Origin: a virus
Reading direction: 5' to 3' (one strand)
Length of the DNA: 50,132 nt
IMG/VR virus record: IMGVR_UViG_3300044838_000066
Coordinates: 1-50,132 of that record
Shown here piece by piece: positions 13,987-21,502 of this stretch; within the stretch, counting starts at the first letter, position 1; each line of letters begins with the position of its first letter. Below the pieces are notes generated by a model. It was not told the DNA's origin. It did no database searches and saw nothing but the letters and a program-made list of their open reading frames with translations. A program made the position numbers and the translations under genes.

Positions 13987-14543
13987 GATGCGTATTGACT
14001 CCATGCAACATCGACGCTCATTGAGACCGCCGAAAAGTTAATCCAATCGGTAAAGACGGAGAATCCGTAATTTTGCCCGGTTGTCCATGCATCCGGGCTC
14101 AGGTGCTGGGCAAGTTCCAAGCCGACGCCTTGGATTCCGAGATTGTACGCAGCGAACGCGGCGATGTGATCGTTCGGATACTTCCGAAGCGCAGGGTCGA
14201 GAAACTCATGCGCCGCGACACGCAGGTTCGTGAGCGGGTCCATGAGGTTGCCGTATCCGGGATAGAACGGAAACACTCCAGACCATTGAACGCCCCAGGT
14301 AATTTGACAGATTCCAGCCCCCGTGCCCGCTCCCGGTATCATCCCCCTCTGTAAAAGATTCTCGCCTCCCGATTCCCGATCCACAATCGCGGCCAGCATG
14401 CACGGCTCCGTAAGCGCGCATCCGGCGACGGCTGCGGTATAGAGCGGCGCGTACTTCATGAGCGCCTTGCGCCAGGGAACCATAAAAGCGGGCTTCTTCG
14501 TAGCCGAGAGCGCGGCGACTTGCTGCACGGTGATGAGTCCCAT
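13983..14543 (-). CDS. Endolysin with lytic-transglycosylase/lysozyme-like domain
   Basis: A 186-residue protein starting MGLITVQQVAALSATKK; a 26-residue longer form would need a TTG inside terS. MLAAIVDRESGGENLL holds the likely catalytic Glu, and GAGICQITWGVQW and HIAAFAAYNLGIQGV follow in SLT order. It would cleave peptidoglycan glycan strands. No export signal is evident, so a holin would be expected. The start has no good ribosome site, and it diverges from terS across 38 bases. Confidence 0.8.
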   Translation of the reverse strand: MGLITVQQVAALSATKKPAFMVPWRKALMKYAPLYTAAVAGCALTEPCMLAAIVDRESGGENLLQRGMIPGAGTGAGICQITWGVQWSGVFPFYPGYGNLMDPLTNLRVAAHEFLDPALRKYPNDHIAAFAAYNLGIQGVGLELAQHLSPDAWTTGQNYGFSVFTDWINFSAVSMSVDVAWSQYAS

Positions 14544-14581
14544 GGTTAGGGCATTCAGGGGCTCATAGGGAAACTCTTGTA

Positions 14582-15037
14582 ATGGAGGAGCCCAAACTAG
14601 CCCAAAAAGAACGAACCGCAAAGCAGCTTGAAAGGCAAGAAAAATGCTTTAATCTTTCTATTGAGCAGAGCAAATCAACCCGCGAAATTGCTCTCGCAAT
14701 GAAAATGTCAAAAACAACAGTTTCCGATGATATTCGTGCGGAACTTTTGCGTCGTCATACGGAGAATGCGAGTCGTCGCGAATATGAAACGACTCGTGCG
14801 GTTGCATTTTATGAACGAATGATTGCTCTTGCATTAACATTTGAACCAGATGGAGAGAATGAAGAGATTGATAAGGAAGACCGCATCAAGCGTATTCCTG
14901 ATAAGTCAATAAATACTGCGATCAAGGCGCGCGAACGAATTGATAAACTTTTTGGACTAGAAGGACCAGATAATGCGCAACAGCTTATGAAAATCATCGT
15001 CGAGAATGCTATACGTGAGCGCGAATGCCAACAATAA
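14582..15037 (+). CDS. terS: Terminase small subunit
   Basis: A 151-residue protein. Residues 15-60 have an HTH (SKSTREIALAMKMSKTTVSDDI). A coiled/oligomer region (YETTRAVAFYERMIALALTF) and an acidic linker follow. Small terminases recognise the packaging site as rings. It overlaps terL by 13 bases. Its codons are AT-richer than those of neighbouring genes, a hint of separate ancestry. Confidence 0.8.
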   Translation: MEEPKLAQKERTAKQLERQEKCFNLSIEQSKSTREIALAMKMSKTTVSDDIRAELLRRHTENASRREYETTRAVAFYERMIALALTFEPDGENEEIDKEDRIKRIPDKSINTAIKARERIDKLFGLEGPDNAQQLMKIIVENAIRERECQQ

Positions 15038-16290
15038 CGTTGCCTCGTCTGCATGATGGTCAGAAGGCCGTCGTCGCGGGAGAAGGGCGATTCAGAGCTG
15101 TGCGGTGCGGTCGCCGCTTCGGGAAAACGCTCATGGCATCCGCGTTGATATGCGACGGCGCAGCATCGGGAGAATCATGGGGGCTCTTTGCGCCTGATTA
15201 CAAGATTCTTTCGGAAACGTATCGTGAGATACACGAAATACTTAATCCGATTATTATTTCATCCTCAAAAATAGACGGCGTGATTCGCGTTCTCGGAGGT
15301 GGGCGCGTTGACTTCTGGACGCTCAATAATCCGCGCGCGGGTCGTTCGCGCAAGTACCACGGCGTCATGATCGACGAAGCTGCGTTCGCGGATAAAGACA
15401 TGGAATCGTTATGGACGAAATCTATCAAGCCGACGTTACTCGATTACGGCGGAATTGCATGGGCGCTCTCCACGCCCGCAGGCAAGGACGAAGACAACTG
15501 GTTTTATCAGATTTGCAACGATAAGAGCCTTGGTTTCGTCGAGTTTCACGCGCCGACCGAAAACAATCCATACCTCCCGCGAGAAGAAGTCGCCAAGCTC
15601 AAGGATGAAAACTCACCGGAAGTTTACCGGCAAGAATACCTCGCGGAGTTCGTCGATTGGTCAGGCGTCGCGTTCTTCTCCATCGACGCGCTTCTCGTGG
15701 ACGGGAAGCCTGTTCCGATGCCTGCTAATTGCTATGTCGTCTTTGCCGTGATTGATACGGCAGTTAAATCAGGGGAAGAACACGATAGTACCGGCGTTGT
15801 GTACGTTGCATATAATCCGCTCATAAAACCATGTACGGTCATCCTGGATTATGACATTCTACAAATTGAAGGCGCGCTTCAAGAAGTATGGCTATCGACC
15901 GTCTATGATCGGTGCGAGCAACTTGCGCGCCAATGCGGTGCGATTAAGGGATCATACGGCGCATGGATTGAGGACAAGGCGACGGGAAGCGTCCTCATCC
16001 AGCAGGCCAAGGCGAAGGGTAGGCCAGCGTTTGCGGTCGACTCCAAGCTAACCGCGATGGGCAAGGACGAGCGCGCTATCGCGGCAAGCCCGTACGTGTA
16101 CGCGGGCGACATAAAGATCGCGGATGAGGCGTTCAATAAAGTCAAAGTGCATAAGCGCATTTCCGCGAACCATCTCATCAAGCAAGTAACGGGCTTTCGC
16201 ATCGGCGACAAGGGGACGGGGAAACTCGACCTTTTGGACTGCTTCACTTATTCCATTATCATCACGCGCAATAAGCTCTGGCGGAAGTAG
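15025..16290 (+). CDS. terL: Terminase large subunit
   Basis: A 421-residue protein. ATPase: Walker A CGRRFGKT at about residue 28 and Walker B HGVMIDEAA at about 112, with the coupling motif ALSTPAG. Nuclease: RNase H-like acidic residues in VIDTAVKSGEEHDSTG at about 242 and WIEDKATGS at about 313, then KLDLLDCFTYSI. It pumps DNA into proheads through the portal at 17951 and cuts it. Confidence 0.95.
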   Translation: MPTITLPRLHDGQKAVVAGEGRFRAVRCGRRFGKTLMASALICDGAASGESWGLFAPDYKILSETYREIHEILNPIIISSSKIDGVIRVLGGGRVDFWTLNNPRAGRSRKYHGVMIDEAAFADKDMESLWTKSIKPTLLDYGGIAWALSTPAGKDEDNWFYQICNDKSLGFVEFHAPTENNPYLPREEVAKLKDENSPEVYRQEYLAEFVDWSGVAFFSIDALLVDGKPVPMPANCYVVFAVIDTAVKSGEEHDSTGVVYVAYNPLIKPCTVILDYDILQIEGALQEVWLSTVYDRCEQLARQCGAIKGSYGAWIEDKATGSVLIQQAKAKGRPAFAVDSKLTAMGKDERAIAASPYVYAGDIKIADEAFNKVKVHKRISANHLIKQVTGFRIGDKGTGKLDLLDCFTYSIIITRNKLWRK

Positions 16291-16331
16291 GTGGAGGGAG
16301 GATCGAAAATTCAGGGTACATACTATAGGGA

Positions 16332-16916
16332 ATGTTCAAAAAACTTGTCGTAGAGAAACTCTACGCGCTAGAAACTCAACTCACTCGCATTGAAGGGATA
16401 TTACATACCATGGCTACAGCCCAGATCAATAACCAAGCCGCACTCGACGCGGCAATCGCCGCAGTCGATGCCGCCGTAACGCAACTCGGCGCAGACCAAA
16501 CGACCGCGATCGCTGCACTCCTCGCGAAAATCGCCCAGCTTCCCGCCGGGACAGCCGACTTCACGCCGGAAGTGACCGCGCTCCAGAATATCGCGACGAA
16601 ACTCACCTCCCTGGACGCCGCCGCCGTTGCGACGAACCCGCCTGGGACCGGGACATCCGCGATCGTCGCCAATCCCGCATCCCTCACGATCACCGGAGGC
16701 GCGAACGCGACCGGCACGTTTTCCGTCTCCGAAGCGGCCAACACCGCGGCGACGTTCACGGCAGTAAGCTCGGCTCCCGCCACCGTCACGGTCGCCCCGG
16801 CCAATACGGCAGGCTCGTTTACCGTTACCACGGTTGCCCCCGGTACGGCGTCGATCACCGTCTCGGACAACGCGACGCCCGCGAACACGGTCACAGTCCA
16901 AGTCACCGCCTCCTAA
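16332..16916 (+). CDS. Virion-type protein with coiled coil and Ig-like domain
   Basis: A 194-residue protein. Residues 1-75 are an Ala-rich coiled coil (AALDAAIAAVDAAVTQLGAD); residues about 105-194 are an Ig-like (BIG-type) domain (NPASLTITGGANATGTF, then TASITVSDN). Such proteins often decorate capsids or tails. A start at 16410 (MATAQINNQ) is possible, with GAAGGGA upstream. It is the last gene before a terminator. Confidence 0.65.
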   Translation: MFKKLVVEKLYALETQLTRIEGILHTMATAQINNQAALDAAIAAVDAAVTQLGADQTTAIAALLAKIAQLPAGTADFTPEVTALQNIATKLTSLDAAAVATNPPGTGTSAIVANPASLTITGGANATGTFSVSEAANTAATFTAVSSAPATVTVAPANTAGSFTVTTVAPGTASITVSDNATPANTVTVQVTAS

Positions 16917-16951
16917 ACCGTTCCCTACAGGCGAGCGAGGATAGCAGAGGG

Positions 16952-16980
16952 GCGTCGGGCAACCGGCGCTCTTTTGTTTT
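16952..16980 (+). terminator. Terminator after the packaging genes
   Basis: GCGTCGG and CCGGCGC pair (one G-U) around a GCAA tetraloop and are followed by TCTTTTGTTTT. It separates the packaging transcript from the head promoter just downstream. Confidence 0.75.
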
Positions 16981-16985
16981 GGGGC

Positions 16986-17020
16986 TTGCTTCTCGCCTGT
17001 CCCTATGATATACTAGGGAC
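16986..17020 (+). promoter_or_regulatory. Sigma70-type head-gene promoter with operator
   Basis: TTGCTT (16986-16991), a 17-base spacer, then TATACT (17009-17014) with an extended TG. GTCCCTA (16999-17005) and TAGGGAC (17014-17020) are inverted arms over the -10, a probable operator. The core CCTATGATATACTA is shared exactly with the early reverse promoter. The first gene follows a roughly 30-base leader with AAGGAG. Confidence 0.75.
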
Positions 17021-17052
17021 ACAAAGCAGAGACATCAATAAGGAGCCTTAAA

Positions 17053-17196
17053 ATGTTCAACCCGGAAACCGATACCAGCTACATCCTCTGCCTCAACTGC
17101 GGAGCAGGCGAGACGAGCGCAGACGAACTGAAAGCGCCGTGTCCCGAAGATGCCAACGGCGAACACACAGTAATCGAAGAGGCGGTGTACGCATGA
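17053..17196 (+). CDS. CxxC microprotein leading the head operon (47 aa)
   Basis: Ribosome site AAGGAG. MFNPETDTSYILCLNCGAGE, then a third Cys in KAPCPEDANGEH. It is acidic, with a half zinc-ribbon. It overlaps the next ATG by 4 bases. Function unknown. Confidence 0.65.
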   Translation: MFNPETDTSYILCLNCGAGETSADELKAPCPEDANGEHTVIEEAVYA

Positions 17197-17420
17197 ACGC
17201 CTCCCCTTCCCCGGCCCAATCCCAATATGACAACCTGATCGAAGCCCTCGGCCGCGACGGGCAAGAGTGGACGATTCGCCGCCTTGAAAACTACCGGCAC
17301 GAGTTCAAGAAACGCTTCCTCACCCTCGACGAGATACACGACGCATTCGGCAACCCGGAAGACAATGAGAAGAAAGCCGATGCTCTCATCGACGCGCTAT
17401 CTGCGGCGAACTTCCAATGA
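17193..17420 (+). CDS. Hypothetical helical protein (75 aa)
   Basis: Starts MNASPSPAQSQYDNLIEALG in the previous ATGA. It is all-helical and charged (RRLENYRHEFKKRFLTLDEI). The family is not recognised. It is coupled to the next gene. Confidence 0.6.
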   Translation: MNASPSPAQSQYDNLIEALGRDGQEWTIRRLENYRHEFKKRFLTLDEIHDAFGNPEDNEKKADALIDALSAANFQ

Positions 17421-17611
17421 TAAAGATTCACTTTCCGCAGGATTTCAGGCCGAAAAGCTCCACCTCACGCGCTCCCCTCTGCCGATCTTATGGCGATTGG
17501 CACCGCAAGCGGTACGTAGTGACGCAGGACCCATCGAAAGTTACCTGCGCCAAGTGCCTCACGCATAACCTTGAACACCTCCAAGCCATATACCGCGCAG
17601 ACGCCTCATGA
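17417..17611 (+). CDS. Hypothetical basic protein with CxxC (64 aa)
   Basis: Starts MIKIHFPQDFRPKSSTSRAP, basic, with a late TCAKCLTHNLEHLQA that could chelate zinc with His. It is coupled by 4-base overlaps on both sides. Confidence 0.6.
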   Translation: MIKIHFPQDFRPKSSTSRAPLCRSYGDWHRKRYVVTQDPSKVTCAKCLTHNLEHLQAIYRADAS

Positions 17612-17766
17612 CGAAGCGAATATGCGCCTGCGGGTGCGGCGAGCCGATACCGGAGGCCGTACTCGCGAGAGCGCGGATGCTCGGGAATGATCATATCGTC
17701 CGGTACGCCTCTCCCACGCACCGGGAACGCGCAAGGAAGCGACGGATGCGAGCGAAGAAGGCCTGA
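17608..17766 (+). CDS. Very basic CxCxC microprotein (52 aa)
   Basis: MTKRICACGCGEPIPEAVLA, then a Lys/Arg-rich tail (HRERARKRRMRAKKA). The CxCxCGEPI opening occurs in small phage zinc proteins. RNA or DNA binding is likely from charge. No further assignment. Confidence 0.6.
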   Translation: MTKRICACGCGEPIPEAVLARARMLGNDHIVRYASPTHRERARKRRMRAKKA

Positions 17767-17805
17767 CTTCAGGGAGGCGTAACCGCCCGCGCGGAAGGTG
17801 CGCGT

Positions 17806-17970
17806 ATGAGATTGCTTGACGATCCCGAGCAAAAGGAAAACGGAACCGTACTCCTCGGCTTGCGCCAGGTGCTTGCGGATAACTCCGACCGCTACGTTGG
17901 GATTGAGTTCTCTCGCGAGGAAGCGAAGGAATACGGCGGCATTCTCATAGATGCTGCGTCTCATGTATAA
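17806..17970 (+). CDS. Hypothetical acidic protein (54 aa)
   Basis: MRLLDDPEQKENGTVLLGLR, ending GGILIDAASHV, with GGAAGG upstream. It overlaps the portal gene by 20 bases. No family recognised. Confidence 0.5.
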   Translation: MRLLDDPEQKENGTVLLGLRQVLADNSDRYVGIEFSREEAKEYGGILIDAASHV

Positions 17971-19453
17971 CTCCAGCCCAGAGCAGAGCGATACGTCGTC
18001 AACCGTCTCCGTGGGCGGGCAACTTGGCTCCGTGCTTACGAACCTGCTCATGTGCGGAGACATCGTTCCTGGGAGTCCTCCTAGTTACGGCTTGTGCAAA
18101 TCCATACATGCGTATCACACAATGGGGCCGGTCCTCGCTGACGCACCTATAACGCGCGCACAGAGCAAGAAGCGCGAGATAAGCGTTCCCGTCATTCTCG
18201 GCGAGCAACGTATTATCGAGCAATTCGAGAAAACATATCGGGAATTAGGGCGCGTCGGCGCTACGATCATCATTCACAACCTCGTGAAAACGAGCCGCAT
18301 CTATGGTATCGCATCGCTAGCCGTGGGCGAACGCGGCAAGCCTACGAACACGCCACTCGACCTCGCGAAAATATCCGAAGCAGACTTATTCTTTAATGTG
18401 CTTGACCCGCTGAATACAGCAGGCAGTTTAGTCCTCGAACAGGACCCTAACTCGGCAGACTTCCTCAAGCCGTCCGATACCGTGCATGTGCAAGGGCAAG
18501 CATGGCATCATTCGCGTCTATTCGTCAAAATGAACGAGCAGCCGATTTACATTGAGTGGTCTTCTTCAGGTTTCGGCTTCGTGGGACGCTCAATCTATCA
18601 GCGCGCGTTATTCCCGCTGAAATCATTCGTGCGAACGCAAATCGCAAACGAAATGGTCGCACGCAAAGCTGGGCTTCTCGTCGCAAAGATGGAATCGCCT
18701 GGCAGTATCATAGATAATAAGATATTGAATTTTTTCGGTATCAAACGCGCGGCACTCAAAGAAGGCATGACGAATGAAATCGCGTCTATCGGCATAACCG
18801 AGAGCATCGAAACGCTCAACATGCAGAACATTGATAAGGCGCTCAATACCGCGCGAGCCAATATCATCAAAGATATTGCAACGTCTGCCGGAATGCCCGC
18901 ATCAATCATCGCGCAAGAAACCATGACCGAAGGCTTTGGAGAAGGCGTTGAGGACGCGAAGAAAGAGGTCGCATATCTCAACTACATCCGCGAGGACATG
19001 CAGCCCGCGTACGACTTCGTGGACAAGATCGTCATGCGCCAAGCATGGACGAAGGAGTTTTACAATTCGCTCAAGCCGGATTACCCGGAACTAAAGCCGT
19101 ACGAGACATGGCTGTACGAGTGCATTAACTCATTCACCGCGACGTGGCCGAACCTCATGGAAGAGGCGGATAGCGAGAAAAGCAAAACCGAAAAGGTGAA
19201 AATGGAAACGGTGATCGCCGTCGCCGAAGCCGTCGCAACGCAATGCGATCCAAAAAACAAAGCGAAAACAATCGCATGGATAGCCGATAATGTGAACGCC
19301 TGCGAGCACTTATTCGCGGGGAGGCTCGACATCGACGAAGATGACCTCGCGGAATGGGCGGAAGAGAACGAAGCGGCGCAGCAAGAGGCGGCAACCGCAA
19401 CCGCAGCCGATAAGCCGTCAGGGCGACCGAGGCCGTTCGCGGCGGCATCCTAG
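17951..19453 (+). CDS. Portal protein, DUF1073 type
   Basis: A 500-residue protein. It shows the DUF1073 portal layout: N-terminal clip and wing, GRSIYQRALFPLKSFVRTQ, then MESPGSIIDNKILNF and ARANIIKDIATSAGMPASII, and a C-terminal acidic, Ala-rich tail. Portals form the dodecameric DNA gate and nucleate the prohead. An alternative start at 17963 exists. It is followed by the Mu-F-like gene, as expected. Confidence 0.85.
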   Translation: MLRLMYNSSPEQSDTSSTVSVGGQLGSVLTNLLMCGDIVPGSPPSYGLCKSIHAYHTMGPVLADAPITRAQSKKREISVPVILGEQRIIEQFEKTYRELGRVGATIIIHNLVKTSRIYGIASLAVGERGKPTNTPLDLAKISEADLFFNVLDPLNTAGSLVLEQDPNSADFLKPSDTVHVQGQAWHHSRLFVKMNEQPIYIEWSSSGFGFVGRSIYQRALFPLKSFVRTQIANEMVARKAGLLVAKMESPGSIIDNKILNFFGIKRAALKEGMTNEIASIGITESIETLNMQNIDKALNTARANIIKDIATSAGMPASIIAQETMTEGFGEGVEDAKKEVAYLNYIREDMQPAYDFVDKIVMRQAWTKEFYNSLKPDYPELKPYETWLYECINSFTATWPNLMEEADSEKSKTEKVKMETVIAVAEAVATQCDPKNKAKTIAWIADNVNACEHLFAGRLDIDEDDLAEWAEENEAAQQEAATATAADKPSGRPRPFAAAS

Positions 19454-19456
19454 CGC

Positions 19457-20269
19457 ATGACCAAAGCCTTCCGCACGCTTCTCCTTGAGGCGATCCGGGA
19501 ATTCTCGACGCGCGGGTACGTGAGCGAATCCGACCTCCAGCAGTGGACCGCACGCCTCCATGCCATGATCGAGAGCGAGCTGCCCACAGACGAGGAGAGC
19601 CGGGACATCCTCGCGGGGATACTTGGGAGCGTCTATGCGAAGGAGTACCGCAGCGGCATCGCTAGGCGCGTTCCGGGCGTCTCTAGGTACACGCTAGACC
19701 GCGTAGCGCCGCACCTGCGCGCGGAACTCGACAAGCGCATCTTCGCGAGCGCCGACCTTATCCGCATTCGTAAGAAAGAGACGGTGGAGAAGACGCTAGC
19801 CCGCTTCTCGGGGTGGGCATCGTCTGTGCCGCCGGCAGGGACGTTCGACTTCTCCCCGCGAGCGCTATCCAAGCAAATAACCAAGGACGTAGTATCGTTC
19901 AAGTTCGAACGGCGGCGCGTCGCGATAGACCAGGGGCATAAGCTAGTCAGTAATATCTCGCATGTGGTTGCAATGAACGAAGGGGCAATCGCGGCAACTT
20001 GGTATGATCGTGGCGAAGACGATCACGGATACGATGCGCGCCCAGAGCATCTCAAACGCAGCGGCAAACTCTTCATCGTCAAAGATAGCTGGGCGATAAA
20101 CGAGGGGCTCATTCGCAGAGGCGCGGCTCCTTATACGGATAGCGTAGAGCAGCCCGGAGTGCCCGTGTACTGCTCGTGCTTTTGGACATGGATCGTGCAT
20201 CTCCAAGACTTGCCTGAGACAATGCTCACTGCGAAAGGCAGAGCATCTATTCGGCCTATCGCGAGCTAG
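19457..20269 (+). CDS. Mu-gpF/SPP1-gp7-like minor head protein
   Basis: A 270-residue protein. It has a helical N-terminal 110 residues, then AIDQGHKLVSNISHVVAMNE and a C-terminal block WYDRGEDDHGYDARPEH with SGKLFIVKDSW and VYCSCFWTWIV. This Asp/His/Cys block is typical of the Phage_Mu_F head morphogenesis family. It ends in a 4-base overlap with the reverse cassette. Confidence 0.8.
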   Translation: MTKAFRTLLLEAIREFSTRGYVSESDLQQWTARLHAMIESELPTDEESRDILAGILGSVYAKEYRSGIARRVPGVSRYTLDRVAPHLRAELDKRIFASADLIRIRKKETVEKTLARFSGWASSVPPAGTFDFSPRALSKQITKDVVSFKFERRRVAIDQGHKLVSNISHVVAMNEGAIAATWYDRGEDDHGYDARPEHLKRSGKLFIVKDSWAINEGLIRRGAAPYTDSVEQPGVPVYCSCFWTWIVHLQDLPETMLTAKGRASIRPIAS

Positions 20270-20628
20270 TCTTCCGGCTCTCTAGGCTCCCAAACCTTAT
20301 CCGCTTGGGAGCAACCTTCGTCATGTTTTTTATCCATCCGGCAAAAGCACATCGCACAACGAGGGATAACTTTCACCTTCATTTGACAATGCACATAGGC
20401 ATAATCGCCATCCCAAGTAATGCGCGTCTCAGGAAAAATAATCTCGGCGGATATTCCTGCCGCGTTCATCTCTGCAATATCCTCGAAAACCTCAAGCATC
20501 GCGCGCTTATGTTCTCGGGAGTTTGGATCATGTGCATTTATCGTTGCATTGGGGTCTCTTTTGAGAGCATTCTTCATGGATTTAGTTCTAGGTTTCCGCT
20601 TGAGATAATCTTTCAGTAATTCAGTCAT
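20266..20628 (-). CDS. Hypothetical Cys-containing protein, reverse cassette gene 5
   Basis: A 120-residue protein. It has a basic N-terminus (LLKDYLKRKPRTKSMKNALK) and a C-terminal VIPRCAMCFCRMDKKHDEGC that may bind zinc. It is the last gene of a five-gene reverse cassette inserted among head genes. No family recognised. Confidence 0.7.
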   Translation of the reverse strand: MTELLKDYLKRKPRTKSMKNALKRDPNATINAHDPNSREHKRAMLEVFEDIAEMNAAGISAEIIFPETRITWDGDYAYVHCQMKVKVIPRCAMCFCRMDKKHDEGCSQADKVWEPREPED

Positions 20629-20845
20629 TCGGCGGCTCCCCGCGCTTCACGGCTTGCGTTTGCTCCCTGAATCCCGTCGTATGCCTGGTAATATCAATTT
20701 CTTGCGGCGGATTATCTAACCGCGCGCCGCCTGCGTTCTTGTTCGGTCCGTGCGCGCCTGGTGGCACATAATGGATCGCCCATTTAATAAGGAAAGTAGC
20801 AGTAATCGCTCCTGCGGCAAAGATCGCTCCAATAATGCAGATCAT
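20621..20845 (-). CDS. Single-pass membrane protein, cassette gene 4
   Basis: A 74-residue protein with N-terminal membrane helix MICIIGAIFAAGAITATFLI and a Pro/Gly-rich polar tail (PPGAHGPNKNAGGARLDNPP). It overlaps the next gene by 8 bases and shares TAATG with the RHH gene. Possibly exclusion-type cargo, unproven. Confidence 0.7.
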   Translation of the reverse strand: MICIIGAIFAAGAITATFLIKWAIHYVPPGAHGPNKNAGGARLDNPPQEIDITRHTTGFREQTQAVKRGEPPND

Positions 20846-21123
20846 TAGGACTCCTCCGGGCGAAGATGATTTTTTATCGCATCTTCTTTTGTCCCTGAAT
20901 TACCAGAAGCATAATTTGCCCATTGGCAATTTGTCGCCGCGAGCATGAATCCGTCGTTCATAGCCTTTTCTAAAGTGGGGTTTCCAGTTTCGCACATCAG
21001 CCCAAGAAAGTATTTCGTGAGACCGTGAACGATTTCGCCATTTACTGAGCGAAAGTTCGCCTCAGATTCTGACTTGATTTTCTCCGCGAGGTCATCGGGA
21101 ATGCGGATGTGAAGATCGATCAT
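20845..21123 (-). CDS. Arc-like ribbon-helix-helix protein, cassette gene 3
   Basis: A 92-residue protein. DLHIRIPDDLAEKIKSESEA then SVNGEIVHGLTKYFLG matches the Arc/CopG ribbon-helix-helix. A 45-residue C-terminal extension is unfamiliar. It probably regulates the cassette. Confidence 0.75.
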   Translation of the reverse strand: MIDLHIRIPDDLAEKIKSESEANFRSVNGEIVHGLTKYFLGLMCETGNPTLEKAMNDGFMLAATNCQWANYASGNSGTKEDAIKNHLRPEES

Positions 21124-21278
21124 GGCGGACCCATGTCTACGAGGATGAGTTGTTCTTCGTGAATGAGTAGCGGCTCCGGAGGGTTACTTCCCCACATAGG
21201 CTCAACGTTTGTTTCAAAATCGTCACCATGCTTTTTAGCGAATGCCTCAAGCGCGTCGATCAATTCGCGGATTTTCAT
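21120..21278 (-). CDS. Hypothetical microprotein, cassette gene 2 (52 aa)
   Basis: MKIRELIDALEAFAKKHGDD, then a Pro-rich stretch and EEQLILVDMGPP. It is coupled by 4-base overlaps to both neighbours. It resembles small helical phage proteins of unknown role. Confidence 0.6.
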   Translation of the reverse strand: MKIRELIDALEAFAKKHGDDFETNVEPMWGSNPPEPLLIHEEQLILVDMGPP

Positions 21279-21472
21279 GCAGTATGCCTCAAATGATCTT
21301 CAGCTATTTTCCTCATGGCCTTCTTATCAAGTTTTTCGAGGAGAAAATAAACCCAGCCACATACGCACGAGACTTTGCTTCCAATACCAGGGCGAAAGCG
21401 CATTGATACTGCATGCGGAAACGTCGCGTCCTTTTCGACATAGATGAATGGTTCGCTCATATCGGAAGCCAT
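21275..21472 (-). CDS. Hypothetical protein, cassette gene 1 (65 aa)
   Basis: Starts MASDMSEPFIYVEKDATFPH; an alternative ATG lies at 21460. It contains VCVCGW-like Cys (KVSCVCGWVYFLLEK) and a basic helical tail. It is the first gene of the reverse cassette and diverges from the protease gene at 21503. Promoter not resolved. Confidence 0.6.
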   Translation of the reverse strand: MASDMSEPFIYVEKDATFPHAVSMRFRPGIGSKVSCVCGWVYFLLEKLDKKAMRKIAEDHLRHTA

Positions 21473-21502
21473 TATCCCATTTATACCCCATAGAGGGAAG
21501 CC

